NCBI GenBank assembly: GCA_027574665.1
Contig: CM050690.1
Location: 39,904,665 to 39,968,664 of the forward strand
DNA length: 64,000 nucleotides
Origin: Rhynochetos jubatus
Lineage: Eukaryota; Chordata; Aves; Eurypygiformes; Rhynochetidae
Reading direction: 5' to 3'
Shown one piece after another: positions 1-8,821 of the stretch (within the stretch, counting starts at the first letter, position 1; every line of letters begins with the position of its first letter). Under the pieces are notes generated by a model that ran no database searches, had not been told where the DNA came from, and was given only the letters and a program-made list of their open reading frames with translations. A program made the position numbers and the translations under genes.

Positions 1-413
1 GCAAAGCAGCTCACGCAGGAGGGTTAGCGAGTGCCCGGGAGTAGACGAGCAAGGGAGTAAGGGGGAGAGTAATGGGAAGAGTAATGGCTACCGGACCCCT
101 TCCGCGCCCAAGAGAGACCGGAACATGACGTAGTATGGAATGAAATACTTCCTTGCTCAGTTTGGGCCAGCTACAGTATCCACAGCGGACAAAAGACCTT
201 GAACCCAGTACAGGCCATCCCCAGCACCAGCTGAGGCCTGATCAATGTTATTCATTGCACCTTCTTAGTCACCGCAGTAAAGGGAGTTAACCCTTTCCTG
301 ACTGAACCCAGCACAACATGAAATGTATGCACCGCGTTTGCGCTTCACCACATTTGCTGAGGCTGGTGAAGGGGCTGGACGCTCCCAGACACAGCATTTG
401 TTCAAAGAAGTGA

Positions 414-419
414 TTTATT
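414..419 (-). terminator. Poly(A) signal of ITPRIPL1-like gene, unit 1
   Basis: The plus-strand TTTATT is AATAAA on the gene strand, about 350 nt after the ORF stop. It is repeated at 3240-3245 and 6076-6081, so every unit keeps its own polyadenylation signal. Confidence 0.6.
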
Positions 420-766
420 GACATCTTTGCACCGCGCAAAGTTCCCAGAGATAATGGACCGTCTGAGGGAGGGAGGGTGGTCGCTGCCCAGGTGGTGCCG
501 GGAGTCTCCGTCGCAAAGCTGCGTGCAATGGCCCTTTCAGCCGCACCGGGTCCCAGTGTGCAGCGTGTGCTTGTGCTGTGAAGGAAAGGTGTGGCTGCAG
601 TGGCGCCTGCCGGTGGAGCGACGTGTTTTCCGTGTCCAGCGTCCTCAGTTCTGCAGCACTGGCTTCCCCGGGAGCGCCTTCAGGCCTGTGCCTGAAGAAC
701 TGCACCCCTGCCATCGCACAGCTCTCTCTCTGGCCACGTCCTGCTGCTGGTAGCACTGTCTTCTGC
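420..766 (-). pseudogene. Decayed ITPRIPL1-like C-terminal region / 3' UTR (unit 1)
   Basis: After the stop at 767, another minus frame reads a peptide containing SCAMAGVQFFRH, which resembles the family sequence expected a little downstream of the GVKQRDSG motif. This suggests that the stop and a frameshift removed the C-terminal part of the Mab-21-like region. Beyond FFRH I see no family similarity, and only about 350 nt lie between the stop and the poly(A) signal, less than the intact C-terminus would need. In the present transcript it would act as 3' UTR. Equivalent segments lie at 3246-3592 and 6082-6428. Confidence 0.55.
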
Positions 767-1777
767 CTACTCGATGCTCAGCACGGTGCCCGAGTCCCGT
801 TGCTTCACCCCAAATATCATCTCAATGAGGAGGGGCTTACCGGAAGCATCTGTGAGCCGGAGTTTGCAGGAGTGCCTGGAGGGCAGCACTATTAATTGGC
901 AGTGTCTTGACTGAGGCCAAAGCATCCAGGCTGCTTTTACCAATATTTTGAACCAGCAGGTGGTTTTCTCCAGGTCTAGGTAGGGGCCGGTGCAGAGGGT
1001 GCCTAGGAGGCTGCTACTCTGATTTTTCCTCAGCTCCTCCTTGGGGCGGTGGAGGAAGCACAGCATGTCCTCCACCCGCCGTTCCCTCGTGCAGGTGCAC
1101 TCCAGGGCCACGCGCAGTCTGGAGTTCCTCGCCGGCATCTCCTCCGCGGCGCCCAGCTCCAGGTGGAAGGTGTGGCCGTGGGGGGCCTTCAGGGGCACGA
1201 GCAGGCAGTAGACAGGATCATGCTCAGGCGGAGTCCCAGCTTGCGGGGCGCTGCCAACCATGATGGCTGGCTGCAGTCGCGGCATGAAACTGTTCCTGGA
1301 GAGCTTGTGGCACATACGGAGAATTTCATCCACCAGCTTCTCCACCATCTGGAACGATTCTGGCAGGTCCAGTGTTCGCTTGGCTGAAATTCTGCCCACA
1401 TCCAGTGCAACACCGGGTTTTTCTTCTTGCTTCTCCTCATCTGCCTTCTTTCTGCAACTGCCCTGCTTGCGGCTGCTGGCTCTCTGACTGGTCCTTCTGC
1501 CGAGCAACCGGCAGAGCCAAAAGAGCAGGACCAGGACTGCAGCAAGGACCCAGAAGTGCCACTTCTGCAAGGCCGCAAGGGGCAGGGCTCTCCGGGCCCC
1601 ACCACTCTGCTCTTGGGTCTTCTGCTCCATCTCCTCCAGCAGCCGAGCCATCTCCCGGCTCAGATGCTCCTCACGCTGCTTCATGCGCTTTTGCGTGGCC
1701 TCGCCCAGCTCGTCTGCCACCTTGCGCGCATTACTGATGAGGGTTCTGAGGGTTTTTGCGATAACCTTGGCCACCAT
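767..1777 (-). CDS. ITPRIPL1-like protein, C-terminally truncated (array unit 1)
   Basis: This 336-codon ORF encodes a member of the avian ITPRIPL1-like family (inositol 1,4,5-trisphosphate receptor-interacting protein-like 1, Mab-21-related). A charged, heptad-like coiled coil spans about residues 27-58. One hydrophobic membrane segment (WHFWVLAAVLVLLFWL) covers about residues 73-88, followed by a basic, Ser/Arg/Lys-rich stretch (90-120) and the start of the Mab-21-like region from about residue 140 (SFMPRLQPAI, VYCLLVPL, HTFHLELG, ALECTC, KILVKAAW, IEMIFGV). Known family members are single-pass membrane proteins of roughly 500-550 residues; this one stops just after IEMIFGVKQRDSG, so the C-terminal third is missing. 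The start has a strong context (GAACCATGG) and lies 12 nt inside a likely second exon. Residue 210 is Ala here, as in unit 3. Family assignment is from remembered homologues; whether the protein is functional is unknown. Confidence 0.8.
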   Translation of the reverse strand: MVAKVIAKTLRTLISNARKVADELGEATQKRMKQREEHLSREMARLLEEMEQKTQEQSGGARRALPLAALQKWHFWVLAAVLVLLFWLCRLLGRRTSQRASSRKQGSCRKKADEEKQEEKPGVALDVGRISAKRTLDLPESFQMVEKLVDEILRMCHKLSRNSFMPRLQPAIMVGSAPQAGTPPEHDPVYCLLVPLKAPHGHTFHLELGAAEEMPARNSRLRVALECTCTRERRVEDMLCFLHRPKEELRKNQSSSLLGTLCTGPYLDLEKTTCWFKILVKAAWMLWPQSRHCQLIVLPSRHSCKLRLTDASGKPLLIEMIFGVKQRDSGTVLSIE

Positions 1778-1789
1778 GGTTCAGTGTGT

Positions 1790-2040
1790 CTGGGAGAAGG
1801 GGAGGTGGCAGCGGGGGGAGCGGGACAGGAGCCACAGGGGGCAGGTAGGGGAGAGAGGGCAAGGCAGCTGGGAGGCAGCAAGGCCTTGTGCCCAGGCCCA
1901 GTGGCAGCGGCACTGCGGCCTGCCCAAGGTGCTCCCACAAGCACCTGAGGCCTGGATGCAGGGTGAGGACTTACACCCTTGGGGTCCGTGTTGCTGCCCT
2001 GGCCCTCATCCAGCCGTGCCTTCCACGCCTGCGCACTCAC
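1790..2040 (-). other. Predicted 5' intron of ITPRIPL1-like gene, unit 1
   Basis: On the minus strand a strong donor (CAGCG|GTGAGT) sits at 2041/2040. A pyrimidine-rich acceptor (CCCCTTCTCCCAG|ACACACTGAACCATGG) ends at 1790. The 251-nt intron would join a noncoding exon to the exon holding the whole ORF, an arrangement plausible for this family. The same pair occurs at 4616-4866 and 7452-7702. No transcript evidence is available. Confidence 0.55.
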
Positions 2041-2260
2041 CGCTGGCCCAGGCTGAACTGGGACAGCGCTGCCTGCTGTCACCCCTGGTGACTACCCCCA
2101 TTGTGACGCGCCCCCTGGGCCGGCACAGATGTCAGAGCCCGTCACAGGCCACGCCCGCTGACCAGGCCCGGCCTTCGTCCCCACCCAGGCTCAGTGACCG
2201 CGTGGGCTACTGCTTAAGGCTCCCACTTCCTTCGTGGGAGCTTGCACGCTCTCCCTGTTG
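2041..2260 (-). promoter_or_regulatory. Promoter-like region and noncoding exon 1, unit 1
   Basis: GC- and CpG-rich sequence upstream of the predicted intron on the minus strand. It contains a GGGCGTGGCC KLF/Sp1-type box (complement of 2147-2156) and a CRE-like half site, CGCGTCA (complement of 2104-2110). No TATA box is evident. The transcription start is inferred to lie here because the donor at 2041 needs an upstream exon. Copies lie at 4867-5086 and 7703-7922. Confidence 0.4.
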
Positions 2261-2469
2261 TACTTCTCCACCTGTTGCACTTCTCTACCTGTTGTGGGTT
2301 GTTGGGGCTTTTTTTTTGTTACTGATTTGAAAATGAGATCTTTGCCTTTCTGTTGCACATGGGTCGTGGTTCACTCCAGCTAGGAAAATAGCACGAGGTC
2401 GCTCTCACCAATCCCCCTCCCCTCCTCCAGTGGAGGGAAAGAATCGGAGGAAAAAGAAGTAAGGAAGCT

Positions 2470-2960
2470 CGTGAAATTGAGATACGAACTATTTACTAAT
2501 TGAATCTAAATCAATATATACAGGTCCTACTACTACTAAGTCATTAAAATAGTAGAAAATGAAACATACGGTACAATATATACACGATGATACAATTTCC
2601 CACCACCCACTGACCAATGCACACCCAGATGCTGAGTAGTGAGAGTCAGACCCAGAGAGCCCCACAGCCACAGCCCGAGAGCAATCGCAGCCTGAGAGCC
2701 GCAGCCCGAGGGCCGGAGCCCGGGAGCTGACGCAGCAGATTGCGAGCGAACCCTATCAGCGATAGCGCGGCCAGGAACTCTAAGCAACCCAGCAGCTCCC
2801 ACCCGAACGAGGCAGCACAGGAGTTGGCAAAGCAGCTCACGCAGGAGGGTTAGCGAGTGCCCGGGAGTAGACGAGCAAGGGAGTAAGGGGGAGAGTAATG
2901 GGAAGAGTAATGGCTACCGGACCCCTTCCGCGCCCAAGAGAGACCGGAACATGACGTAGT
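2470..2960 (-). mobile_element. LTR-like spacer between array genes (unit 1/2 junction)
   Basis: An AT-rich stretch (2470-2600) leads into a CpG-rich segment (2630-2960) of short repeated blocks such as CCGAGAGCAATCGCAGCCTGAGAGCCGCAGCCCGAG. The layout and wording resemble avian endogenous-retrovirus LTRs on the minus strand, but I cannot find clean TG...CA ends or a target-site duplication. Copies occur at about 5296-5796 and 8132-8632, and the right part of one starts the window at 1-136. Nothing protein-coding is seen in it. Confidence 0.35.
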
Positions 2961-3239
2961 ATGGAATGAAATACTTCCTTGCTCAGTTTGGGCCAGCTAC
3001 AGTATCCACAGCGGACAAAAGACCTTGAACCCAGTACAGGCCATCCCCAGCACCAGCTGAGGCCTGATCAATGTTATTCATTGCACCTTCTTAGTCACCG
3101 CAGTAAAGGGAGTTAACCCTTTCCTGACTGAACCCAGCACAACATGAAATGTATGCACCGCGTTTGCGCTTCACCACATTTGCTGAGGCTGGTGAAGGGG
3201 CTGGACGCTCCCAGACACAGCATTTGTTCAAAGAAGTGA

Positions 3240-3245
3240 TTTATT
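3240..3245 (-). terminator. Poly(A) signal of ITPRIPL1-like gene, unit 2
   Basis: AATAAA on the minus strand, at the same distance from the ORF stop as in unit 1. Confidence 0.6.
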
Positions 3246-3592
3246 GACATCTTTGCACCGCGCAAAGTTCCCAGAGATAATGGACCGTCTGAGGGAGGGA
3301 GGGTGGTCGCTGCCCAGGTGGTGCCGGGAGTCTCCGTCGCAAAGCTGCGTGCAATGGCCCTTTCAGCCGCACCGGGTCCCAGTGTGCAGCGTGTGCTTGT
3401 GCTGTGAAGGAAAGGTGTGGCTGCAGTGGCGCCTGCCGGTGGAGCGACGTGTTTTCCGTGTCCAGCGTCCTCAGTTCTGCAGCACTGGCTTCCCCGGGAG
3501 CGCCTTCAGGCCTGTGCCTGAAGAACTGCACCCCTGCCATCGCACAGCTCTCTCTCTGGCCACGTCCTGCTGCTGGTAGCACTGTCTTCTGC

Positions 3593-4603
3593 CTACTCGA
3601 TGCTCAGCACGGTGCCCGAGTCCCGTTGCTTCACCCCAAATATCATCTCAATGAGGAGGGGCTTACCGGAAGCATCTGTGAGCCGGAGTTTGCAGGAGTG
3701 CCTGGAGGGCAGCACTATTAATTGGCAGTGTCTTGACTGAGGCCAAAGCATCCAGGCTGCTTTTACCAATATTTTGAACCAGCAGGTGGTTTTCTCCAGG
3801 TCTAGGTAGGGGCCGGTGCAGAGGGTGCCTAGGAGGCTGCTACTCTGATTTTTCCTCAGCTCCTCCTTGGGGCGGTGGAGGAAGCACAGCATGTCCTCCA
3901 CCCGCCGTTCCCTCGTGCAGGTGCACTCCAGGGCCACGCGCAGTCTGGAGTTCCTCGCCGGCATCTCCTCCGCGGTGCCCAGCTCCAGGTGGAAGGTGTG
4001 GCCGTGGGGGGCCTTCAGGGGCACGAGCAGGCAGTAGACAGGATCATGCTCAGGCGGAGTCCCAGCTTGCGGGGCGCTGCCAACCATGATGGCTGGCTGC
4101 AGTCGCGGCATGAAACTGTTCCTGGAGAGCTTGTGGCACATACGGAGAATTTCATCCACCAGCTTCTCCACCATCTGGAACGATTCTGGCAGGTCCAGTG
4201 TTCGCTTGGCTGAAATTCTGCCCACATCCAGTGCAACACCGGGTTTTTCTTCTTGCTTCTCCTCATCTGCCTTCTTTCTGCAACTGCCCTGCTTGCGGCT
4301 GCTGGCTCTCTGACTGGTCCTTCTGCCGAGCAACCGGCAGAGCCAAAAGAGCAGGACCAGGACTGCAGCAAGGACCCAGAAGTGCCACTTCTGCAAGGCC
4401 GCAAGGGGCAGGGCTCTCCGGGCCCCACCACTCTGCTCTTGGGTCTTCTGCTCCATCTCCTCCAGCAGCCGAGCCATCTCCCGGCTCAGATGCTCCTCAC
4501 GCTGCTTCATGCGCTTTTGCGTGGCCTCGCCCAGCTCGTCTGCCACCTTGCGCGCATTACTGATGAGGGTTCTGAGGGTTTTTGCGATAACCTTGGCCAC
4601 CAT
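3593..4603 (-). CDS. ITPRIPL1-like protein, C-terminally truncated (array unit 2)
   Basis: Second copy of the 336-codon ITPRIPL1-like ORF. It has the same start context, coiled coil (about 27-58), transmembrane segment (about 73-88), partial Mab-21-like region and early stop as the unit 1 copy. The only protein difference I see from units 1 and 3 is Ala to Thr at residue 210, caused by the base at 3976. The same promoter-like sequence, intron and poly(A) signal accompany it, so if one copy is transcribed this one probably is too. It could equally be a young pseudogene copy that shares the ancestral truncation. Confidence 0.8.
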   Translation of the reverse strand: MVAKVIAKTLRTLISNARKVADELGEATQKRMKQREEHLSREMARLLEEMEQKTQEQSGGARRALPLAALQKWHFWVLAAVLVLLFWLCRLLGRRTSQRASSRKQGSCRKKADEEKQEEKPGVALDVGRISAKRTLDLPESFQMVEKLVDEILRMCHKLSRNSFMPRLQPAIMVGSAPQAGTPPEHDPVYCLLVPLKAPHGHTFHLELGTAEEMPARNSRLRVALECTCTRERRVEDMLCFLHRPKEELRKNQSSSLLGTLCTGPYLDLEKTTCWFKILVKAAWMLWPQSRHCQLIVLPSRHSCKLRLTDASGKPLLIEMIFGVKQRDSGTVLSIE

Positions 4604-4615
4604 GGTTCAGTGTGT

Positions 4616-5086
4616 CTGGGAGAAGGGGAGGTGGCAGCGGGGGGAGCGGGACAGGAGCCACAGGGGGCAGGTAGGGGAGAGAGGGCAAGGCAGCTGGGAG
4701 GCAGCAAGGCCTTGTGCCCAGGCCCAGCGGCAGCGGCACTGCGGCCTGCCCAAGGTGCTCCCACAAGCACCTGAGGCCTGGATGCAGGGTGAGGACTTAC
4801 ACCCTTGGGGTCCGTGTTGCTGCCCTGGCCCTCATCCAGCCGTGCCTTCCACGCCTGCGCACTCACCGCTGGCCCAGGCTGAACTGGGACAGCGCTGCCT
4901 GCTGTCACCCCTGGTGACTACCCCCATTGTGACGCGCCCCCTGGGCCGGCACAGATGTCAGAGCCCGTCACAGGCCACGCCCGCTGACCAGGCCCGGCCT
5001 TCGTCCCCACCCAGGCTCAGTGACCGCGTGGGCTACTGCTTAAGGCTCCCACTTCCTTCGTGGGAGCTTGCACGCTCTCCCTGTTG
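4616..5086 (-). promoter_or_regulatory. 5' intron, noncoding exon and promoter-like region, unit 2
   Basis: Exact positional counterpart of the unit 1 upstream region. The predicted intron is 4616-4866, with the same GTGAGT donor and CCCAG acceptor, followed by the CpG-rich promoter-like stretch. Base 4728, inside the intron, is C, as in unit 3, where unit 1 has T. Confidence 0.4.
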
Positions 5087-6075
5087 TACTTCTCCACCTG
5101 TTGCACTTCTCTACCTGTTGTGGGTTGTTGGGGCTTTTTTTTTGTTACTGATTTGAAAATGAGATCTTTGCCTTTCTGTTGCACATGGGTCGTGGTTCAC
5201 TCCAGCTAGGAAAATAGCACGAGGTCGCTCTCACCAATCCCCCTCCCCTCCTCCAGTGGAGGGAAAGAATCGGAGGAAAAAGAAGTAAGGAAGCTCGTGA
5301 AATTGAGATACGAACTATTTACTAATTGAATCTAAATCAATATATACAGGTCCTACTACTACTAAGTCATTAAAATAGTAGAAAATGAAACATACGGTAC
5401 AATATATACACGATGATACAATTTGTTCCAATTTCCCACCACCCACTGACCAATGCACACCCAGATGCTGAGTAGTGAGAGTCAGACCCAGAGAGCCCCA
5501 CAGCCACAGCCCGAGAGCAATCGCAGCCTGAGAGCCGCAGCCCGAGGGCCGGAGCCCGGGAGCTGACGCAGCAGATTGCGAGCGAACCCTATCAGCGATA
5601 GCGCGGCCAGGAACTCTAAGCAACCCAGCAGCTCCCACCCGAACGAGGCAGCACAGGAGTTGGCAAAGCAGCTCACGCAGGAGGGTTAGCGAGTGCCCGG
5701 GAGTAGACGAGCAAGGGAGTAAGGGGGAGAGTAATGGGAAGAGTAATGGCTACCGGACCCCTTCCGCGCCCAAGAGAGACCGGAACATGACGTAGTATGG
5801 AATGAAATACTTCCTTGCTCAGTTTGGGCCAGCTACAGTATCCACAGCGGACAAAAGACCTTGAACCCAGTACAGGCCATCCCCAGCACCAGCTGAGGCC
5901 TGATCAATGTTATTCATTGCACCTTCTTAGTCACCGCAGTAAAGGGAGTTAACCCTTTCCTGACTGAACCCAGCACAACATGAAATGTATGCACCGCGTT
6001 TGCGCTTCACCACATTTGCTGAGGCTGGTGAAGGGGCTGGACGCTCCCAGACACAGCATTTGTTCAAAGAAGTGA

Positions 6076-6081
6076 TTTATT
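6076..6081 (-). terminator. Poly(A) signal of ITPRIPL1-like gene, unit 3
   Basis: AATAAA on the minus strand, at the same distance from the ORF stop as in unit 1. Confidence 0.6.
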
Positions 6082-6428
6082 GACATCTTTGCACCGCGCA
6101 AAGTTCCCAGAGATAATGGACCGTCTGAGGGAGGGAGGGTGGTCGCTGCCCAGGTGGTGCCGGGAGTCTCCGTCGCAAAGCTGCGTGCAATGGCCCTTTC
6201 AGCCGCACCGGGTCCCAGTGTGCAGCGTGTGCTTGTGCTGTGAAGGAAAGGTGTGGCTGCAGTGGCGCCTGCCGGTGGAGCGACGTGTTTTCCGTGTCCA
6301 GCGTCCTCAGTTCTGCAGCACTGGCTTCCCCGGGAGCGCCTTCAGGCCTGTGCCTGAAGAACTGCACCCCTGCCATCGCACAGCTCTCTCTCTGGCCACG
6401 TCCTGCTGCTGGTAGCACTGTCTTCTGC

Positions 6429-7439
6429 CTACTCGATGCTCAGCACGGTGCCCGAGTCCCGTTGCTTCACCCCAAATATCATCTCAATGAGGAGGGGCTT
6501 ACCGGAAGCATCTGTGAGCCGGAGTTTGCAGGAGTGCCTGGAGGGCAGCACTATTAATTGGCAGTGTCTTGACTGAGGCCAAAGCATCCAGGCTGCTTTT
6601 ACCAATATTTTGAACCAGCAGGTGGTTTTCTCCAGGTCTAGGTAGGGGCCGGTGCAGAGGGTGCCTAGGAGGCTGCTACTCTGATTTTTCCTCAGCTCCT
6701 CCTTGGGGCGGTGGAGGAAGCACAGCATGTCCTCCACCCGCCGTTCCCTCGTGCAGGTGCACTCCAGGGCCACGCGCAGTCTGGAGTTCCTCGCCGGCAT
6801 CTCCTCCGCGGCGCCCAGCTCCAGGTGGAAGGTGTGGCCGTGGGGGGCCTTCAGGGGCACGAGCAGGCAGTAGACAGGATCATGCTCAGGCGGAGTCCCA
6901 GCTTGCGGGGCGCTGCCAACCATGATGGCTGGCTGCAGTCGCGGCATGAAACTGTTCCTGGAGAGCTTGTGGCACATACGGAGAATTTCATCCACCAGCT
7001 TCTCCACCATCTGGAACGATTCTGGCAGGTCCAGTGTTCGCTTGGCTGAAATTCTGCCCACATCCAGTGCAACACCGGGTTTTTCTTCTTGCTTCTCCTC
7101 ATCTGCCTTCTTTCTGCAACTGCCCTGCTTGCGGCTGCTGGCTCTCTGACTGGTCCTTCTGCCGAGCAACCGGCAGAGCCAAAAGAGCAGGACCAGGACT
7201 GCAGCAAGGACCCAGAAGTGCCACTTCTGCAAGGCCGCAAGGGGCAGGGCTCTCCGGGCCCCACCACTCTGCTCTTGGGTCTTCTGCTCCATCTCCTCCA
7301 GCAGCCGAGCCATCTCCCGGCTCAGATGCTCCTCACGCTGCTTCATGCGCTTTTGCGTGGCCTCGCCCAGCTCGTCTGCCACCTTGCGCGCATTACTGAT
7401 GAGGGTTCTGAGGGTTTTTGCGATAACCTTGGCCACCAT
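6429..7439 (-). CDS. ITPRIPL1-like protein, C-terminally truncated (array unit 3)
   Basis: Third copy of the 336-codon ITPRIPL1-like ORF, identical in protein sequence to the unit 1 copy as far as I can read. Domain order is N-terminal coiled coil, one membrane span, basic linker, and a Mab-21-like region cut off at the same stop codon. It is the last full copy before the right boundary of the array. The next partial unit (8499-8699) ends before its gene would begin, because on the minus strand the gene lies at higher coordinates than the start of the period. The ORF being open in all three copies suggests either coding constraint or insufficient time to decay. Confidence 0.8.
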   Translation of the reverse strand: MVAKVIAKTLRTLISNARKVADELGEATQKRMKQREEHLSREMARLLEEMEQKTQEQSGGARRALPLAALQKWHFWVLAAVLVLLFWLCRLLGRRTSQRASSRKQGSCRKKADEEKQEEKPGVALDVGRISAKRTLDLPESFQMVEKLVDEILRMCHKLSRNSFMPRLQPAIMVGSAPQAGTPPEHDPVYCLLVPLKAPHGHTFHLELGAAEEMPARNSRLRVALECTCTRERRVEDMLCFLHRPKEELRKNQSSSLLGTLCTGPYLDLEKTTCWFKILVKAAWMLWPQSRHCQLIVLPSRHSCKLRLTDASGKPLLIEMIFGVKQRDSGTVLSIE

Positions 7440-7451
7440 GGTTCAGTGTGT

Positions 7452-7922
7452 CTGGGAGAAGGGGAGGTGGCAGCGGGGGGAGCGGGACAGGAGCCACAGG
7501 GGGCAGGTAGGGGAGAGAGGGCAAGGCAGCTGGGAGGCAGCAAGGCCTTGTGCCCAGGCCCAGCGGCAGCGGCACTGCGGCCTGCCCAAGGTGCTCCCAC
7601 AAGCACCTGAGGCCTGGATGCAGGGTGAGGACTTACACCCTTGGGGTCCGTGTTGCTGCCCTGGCCCTCATCCAGCCGTGCCTTCCACGCCTGCGCACTC
7701 ACCGCTGGCCCAGGCTGAACTGGGACAGCGCTGCCTGCTGTCACCCCTGGTGACTACCCCCATTGTGACGCGCCCCCTGGGCCGGCACAGATGTCAGAGC
7801 CCGTCACAGGCCACGCCCGCTGACCAGGCCCGGCCTTCGTCCCCACCCAGGCTCAGTGACCGCGTGGGCTACTGCTTAAGGCTCCCACTTCCTTCGTGGG
7901 AGCTTGCACGCTCTCCCTGTTG
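7452..7922 (-). promoter_or_regulatory. 5' intron, noncoding exon and promoter-like region, unit 3
   Basis: Counterpart of the unit 1 upstream region. The predicted intron is 7452-7702, with the same splice signals, and the CpG-rich promoter-like stretch follows. Confidence 0.4.
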
Positions 7923-8699
7923 TACTTCTCCACCTGTTGCACTTCTCTACCTGTTGTGGGTTGTTGGGGCTTTTTTTTTGTTACTGATTTGAAAATGAGA
8001 TCTTTGCCTTTCTGTTGCACATGGGTCGTGGTTCACTCCAGCTAGGAAAATAGCACGAGGTCGCTCTCACCAATCCCCCTCCCCTCCTCCAGTGGAGGGA
8101 AAGAATCGGAGGAAAAAGAAGTAAGGAAGCTCGTGAAATTGAGATACGAACTATTTACTAATTGAATCTAAATCAATATATACAGGTCCTACTACTACTA
8201 AGTCATTAAAATAGTAGAAAATGAAACATACGGTACAATATATACACGATGATACAATTTGTTCCAATTTCCCACCACCCACTGACCAATGCACACCCAG
8301 GTGCTGAGTAGTGAGAGTCAGACCCAGAGAGCCCCACAGCCACAGCCCGAGAGCAATCGCAGCCTGAGAGCCGCAGCCCGAGGGCCGGAGCCCGGGAGCT
8401 GACGCAGCAGATTGCGAGCGAACCCTATCAGCGATAGCGCGGCCAGGAACTCTAAGCAACCCAGCAGCTCCCACCCGAACGAGGCAGCACAGGAGTTGGC
8501 AAAGCAGCTCACGCAGGAGGGTTAGCGAGTGCCCGGGAGTAGACGAGCAAGGGAGTAAGGGGGAGAGTAATGGGAAGAGTAATGGCTACCGGACCCCTTC
8601 CGCGCCCAAGAGAGACCGGAACATGACGTAGTATGGAATGAAATACTTCCTTGCTCAGTTTGGGCCAGCTACAGTATCCACAGCGGACAAAAGACCTTG

Positions 8700-8821
8700 A
8701 ATTACAGGCCCTTCACAGGACCAGCTGAGGCCTTACCAGTATTTTCTCTTAGCATCCAGCAACATAATTCCCTGGCAATCAGACTAAAGGTAGTTAACCC
8801 TTCCCTGACTGAACCCAGCAC
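8700..8821. repeat. Diverged homologue of array sequence at the right boundary
   Basis: Array identity is complete up to the AAAGACCTTGA ending at 8700. After that the sequence is only roughly three-quarters identical to positions 202-320 of the unit, with small indels, but keeps blocks such as CCAGCTGAGGCC and CCCTGACTGAACCCAGCACA. After 8821 I see no further homology. This marks the edge of homogenisation rather than the edge of homology. Confidence 0.7.

Larger units (their letters stand above)
1..8699. repeat. Tandem array of ~2.83 kb ITPRIPL1-like gene units
   Basis: Three full periods begin with the same sequence at 1, 2827 and 5663, and a fourth, partial copy runs from 8499 to 8699. 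The period is 2826 bp for the first unit and 2836 bp for the next two. Reading the copies against each other I found only four differences: C/T at 1150/3976/6812, T/C at 1902/4728/7564, A/G at 2629/5465/8301, and a 10-bp segment near 5423-5432 and 8259-8268 that the first unit lacks. The array is GC- and CpG-rich compared with the AT-rich DNA to its right. Each unit holds one minus-strand gene plus an LTR-like spacer. The left end lies outside the window, so the copy number is unknown. Such homogeneity means very recent amplification or ongoing gene conversion; assembly duplication is an alternative, though the few unit-specific differences argue for real copies. Confidence 0.97.

Noticed and set aside
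1427-1948. 173-codon plus-strand ORF with hydrophobic segments
   Set aside because: Antisense shadow of the coiled-coil and membrane segment of the ITPRIPL1-like ORF.
1683-2330. 215-codon plus-strand ORF in each array unit (also 4509-5156 and 7345-7992)
   Set aside because: It is antisense to the ITPRIPL1-like start, predicted intron and promoter region, has skewed low-complexity composition, and resembles no family; its openness follows from the GC-rich sequence and copy identity.
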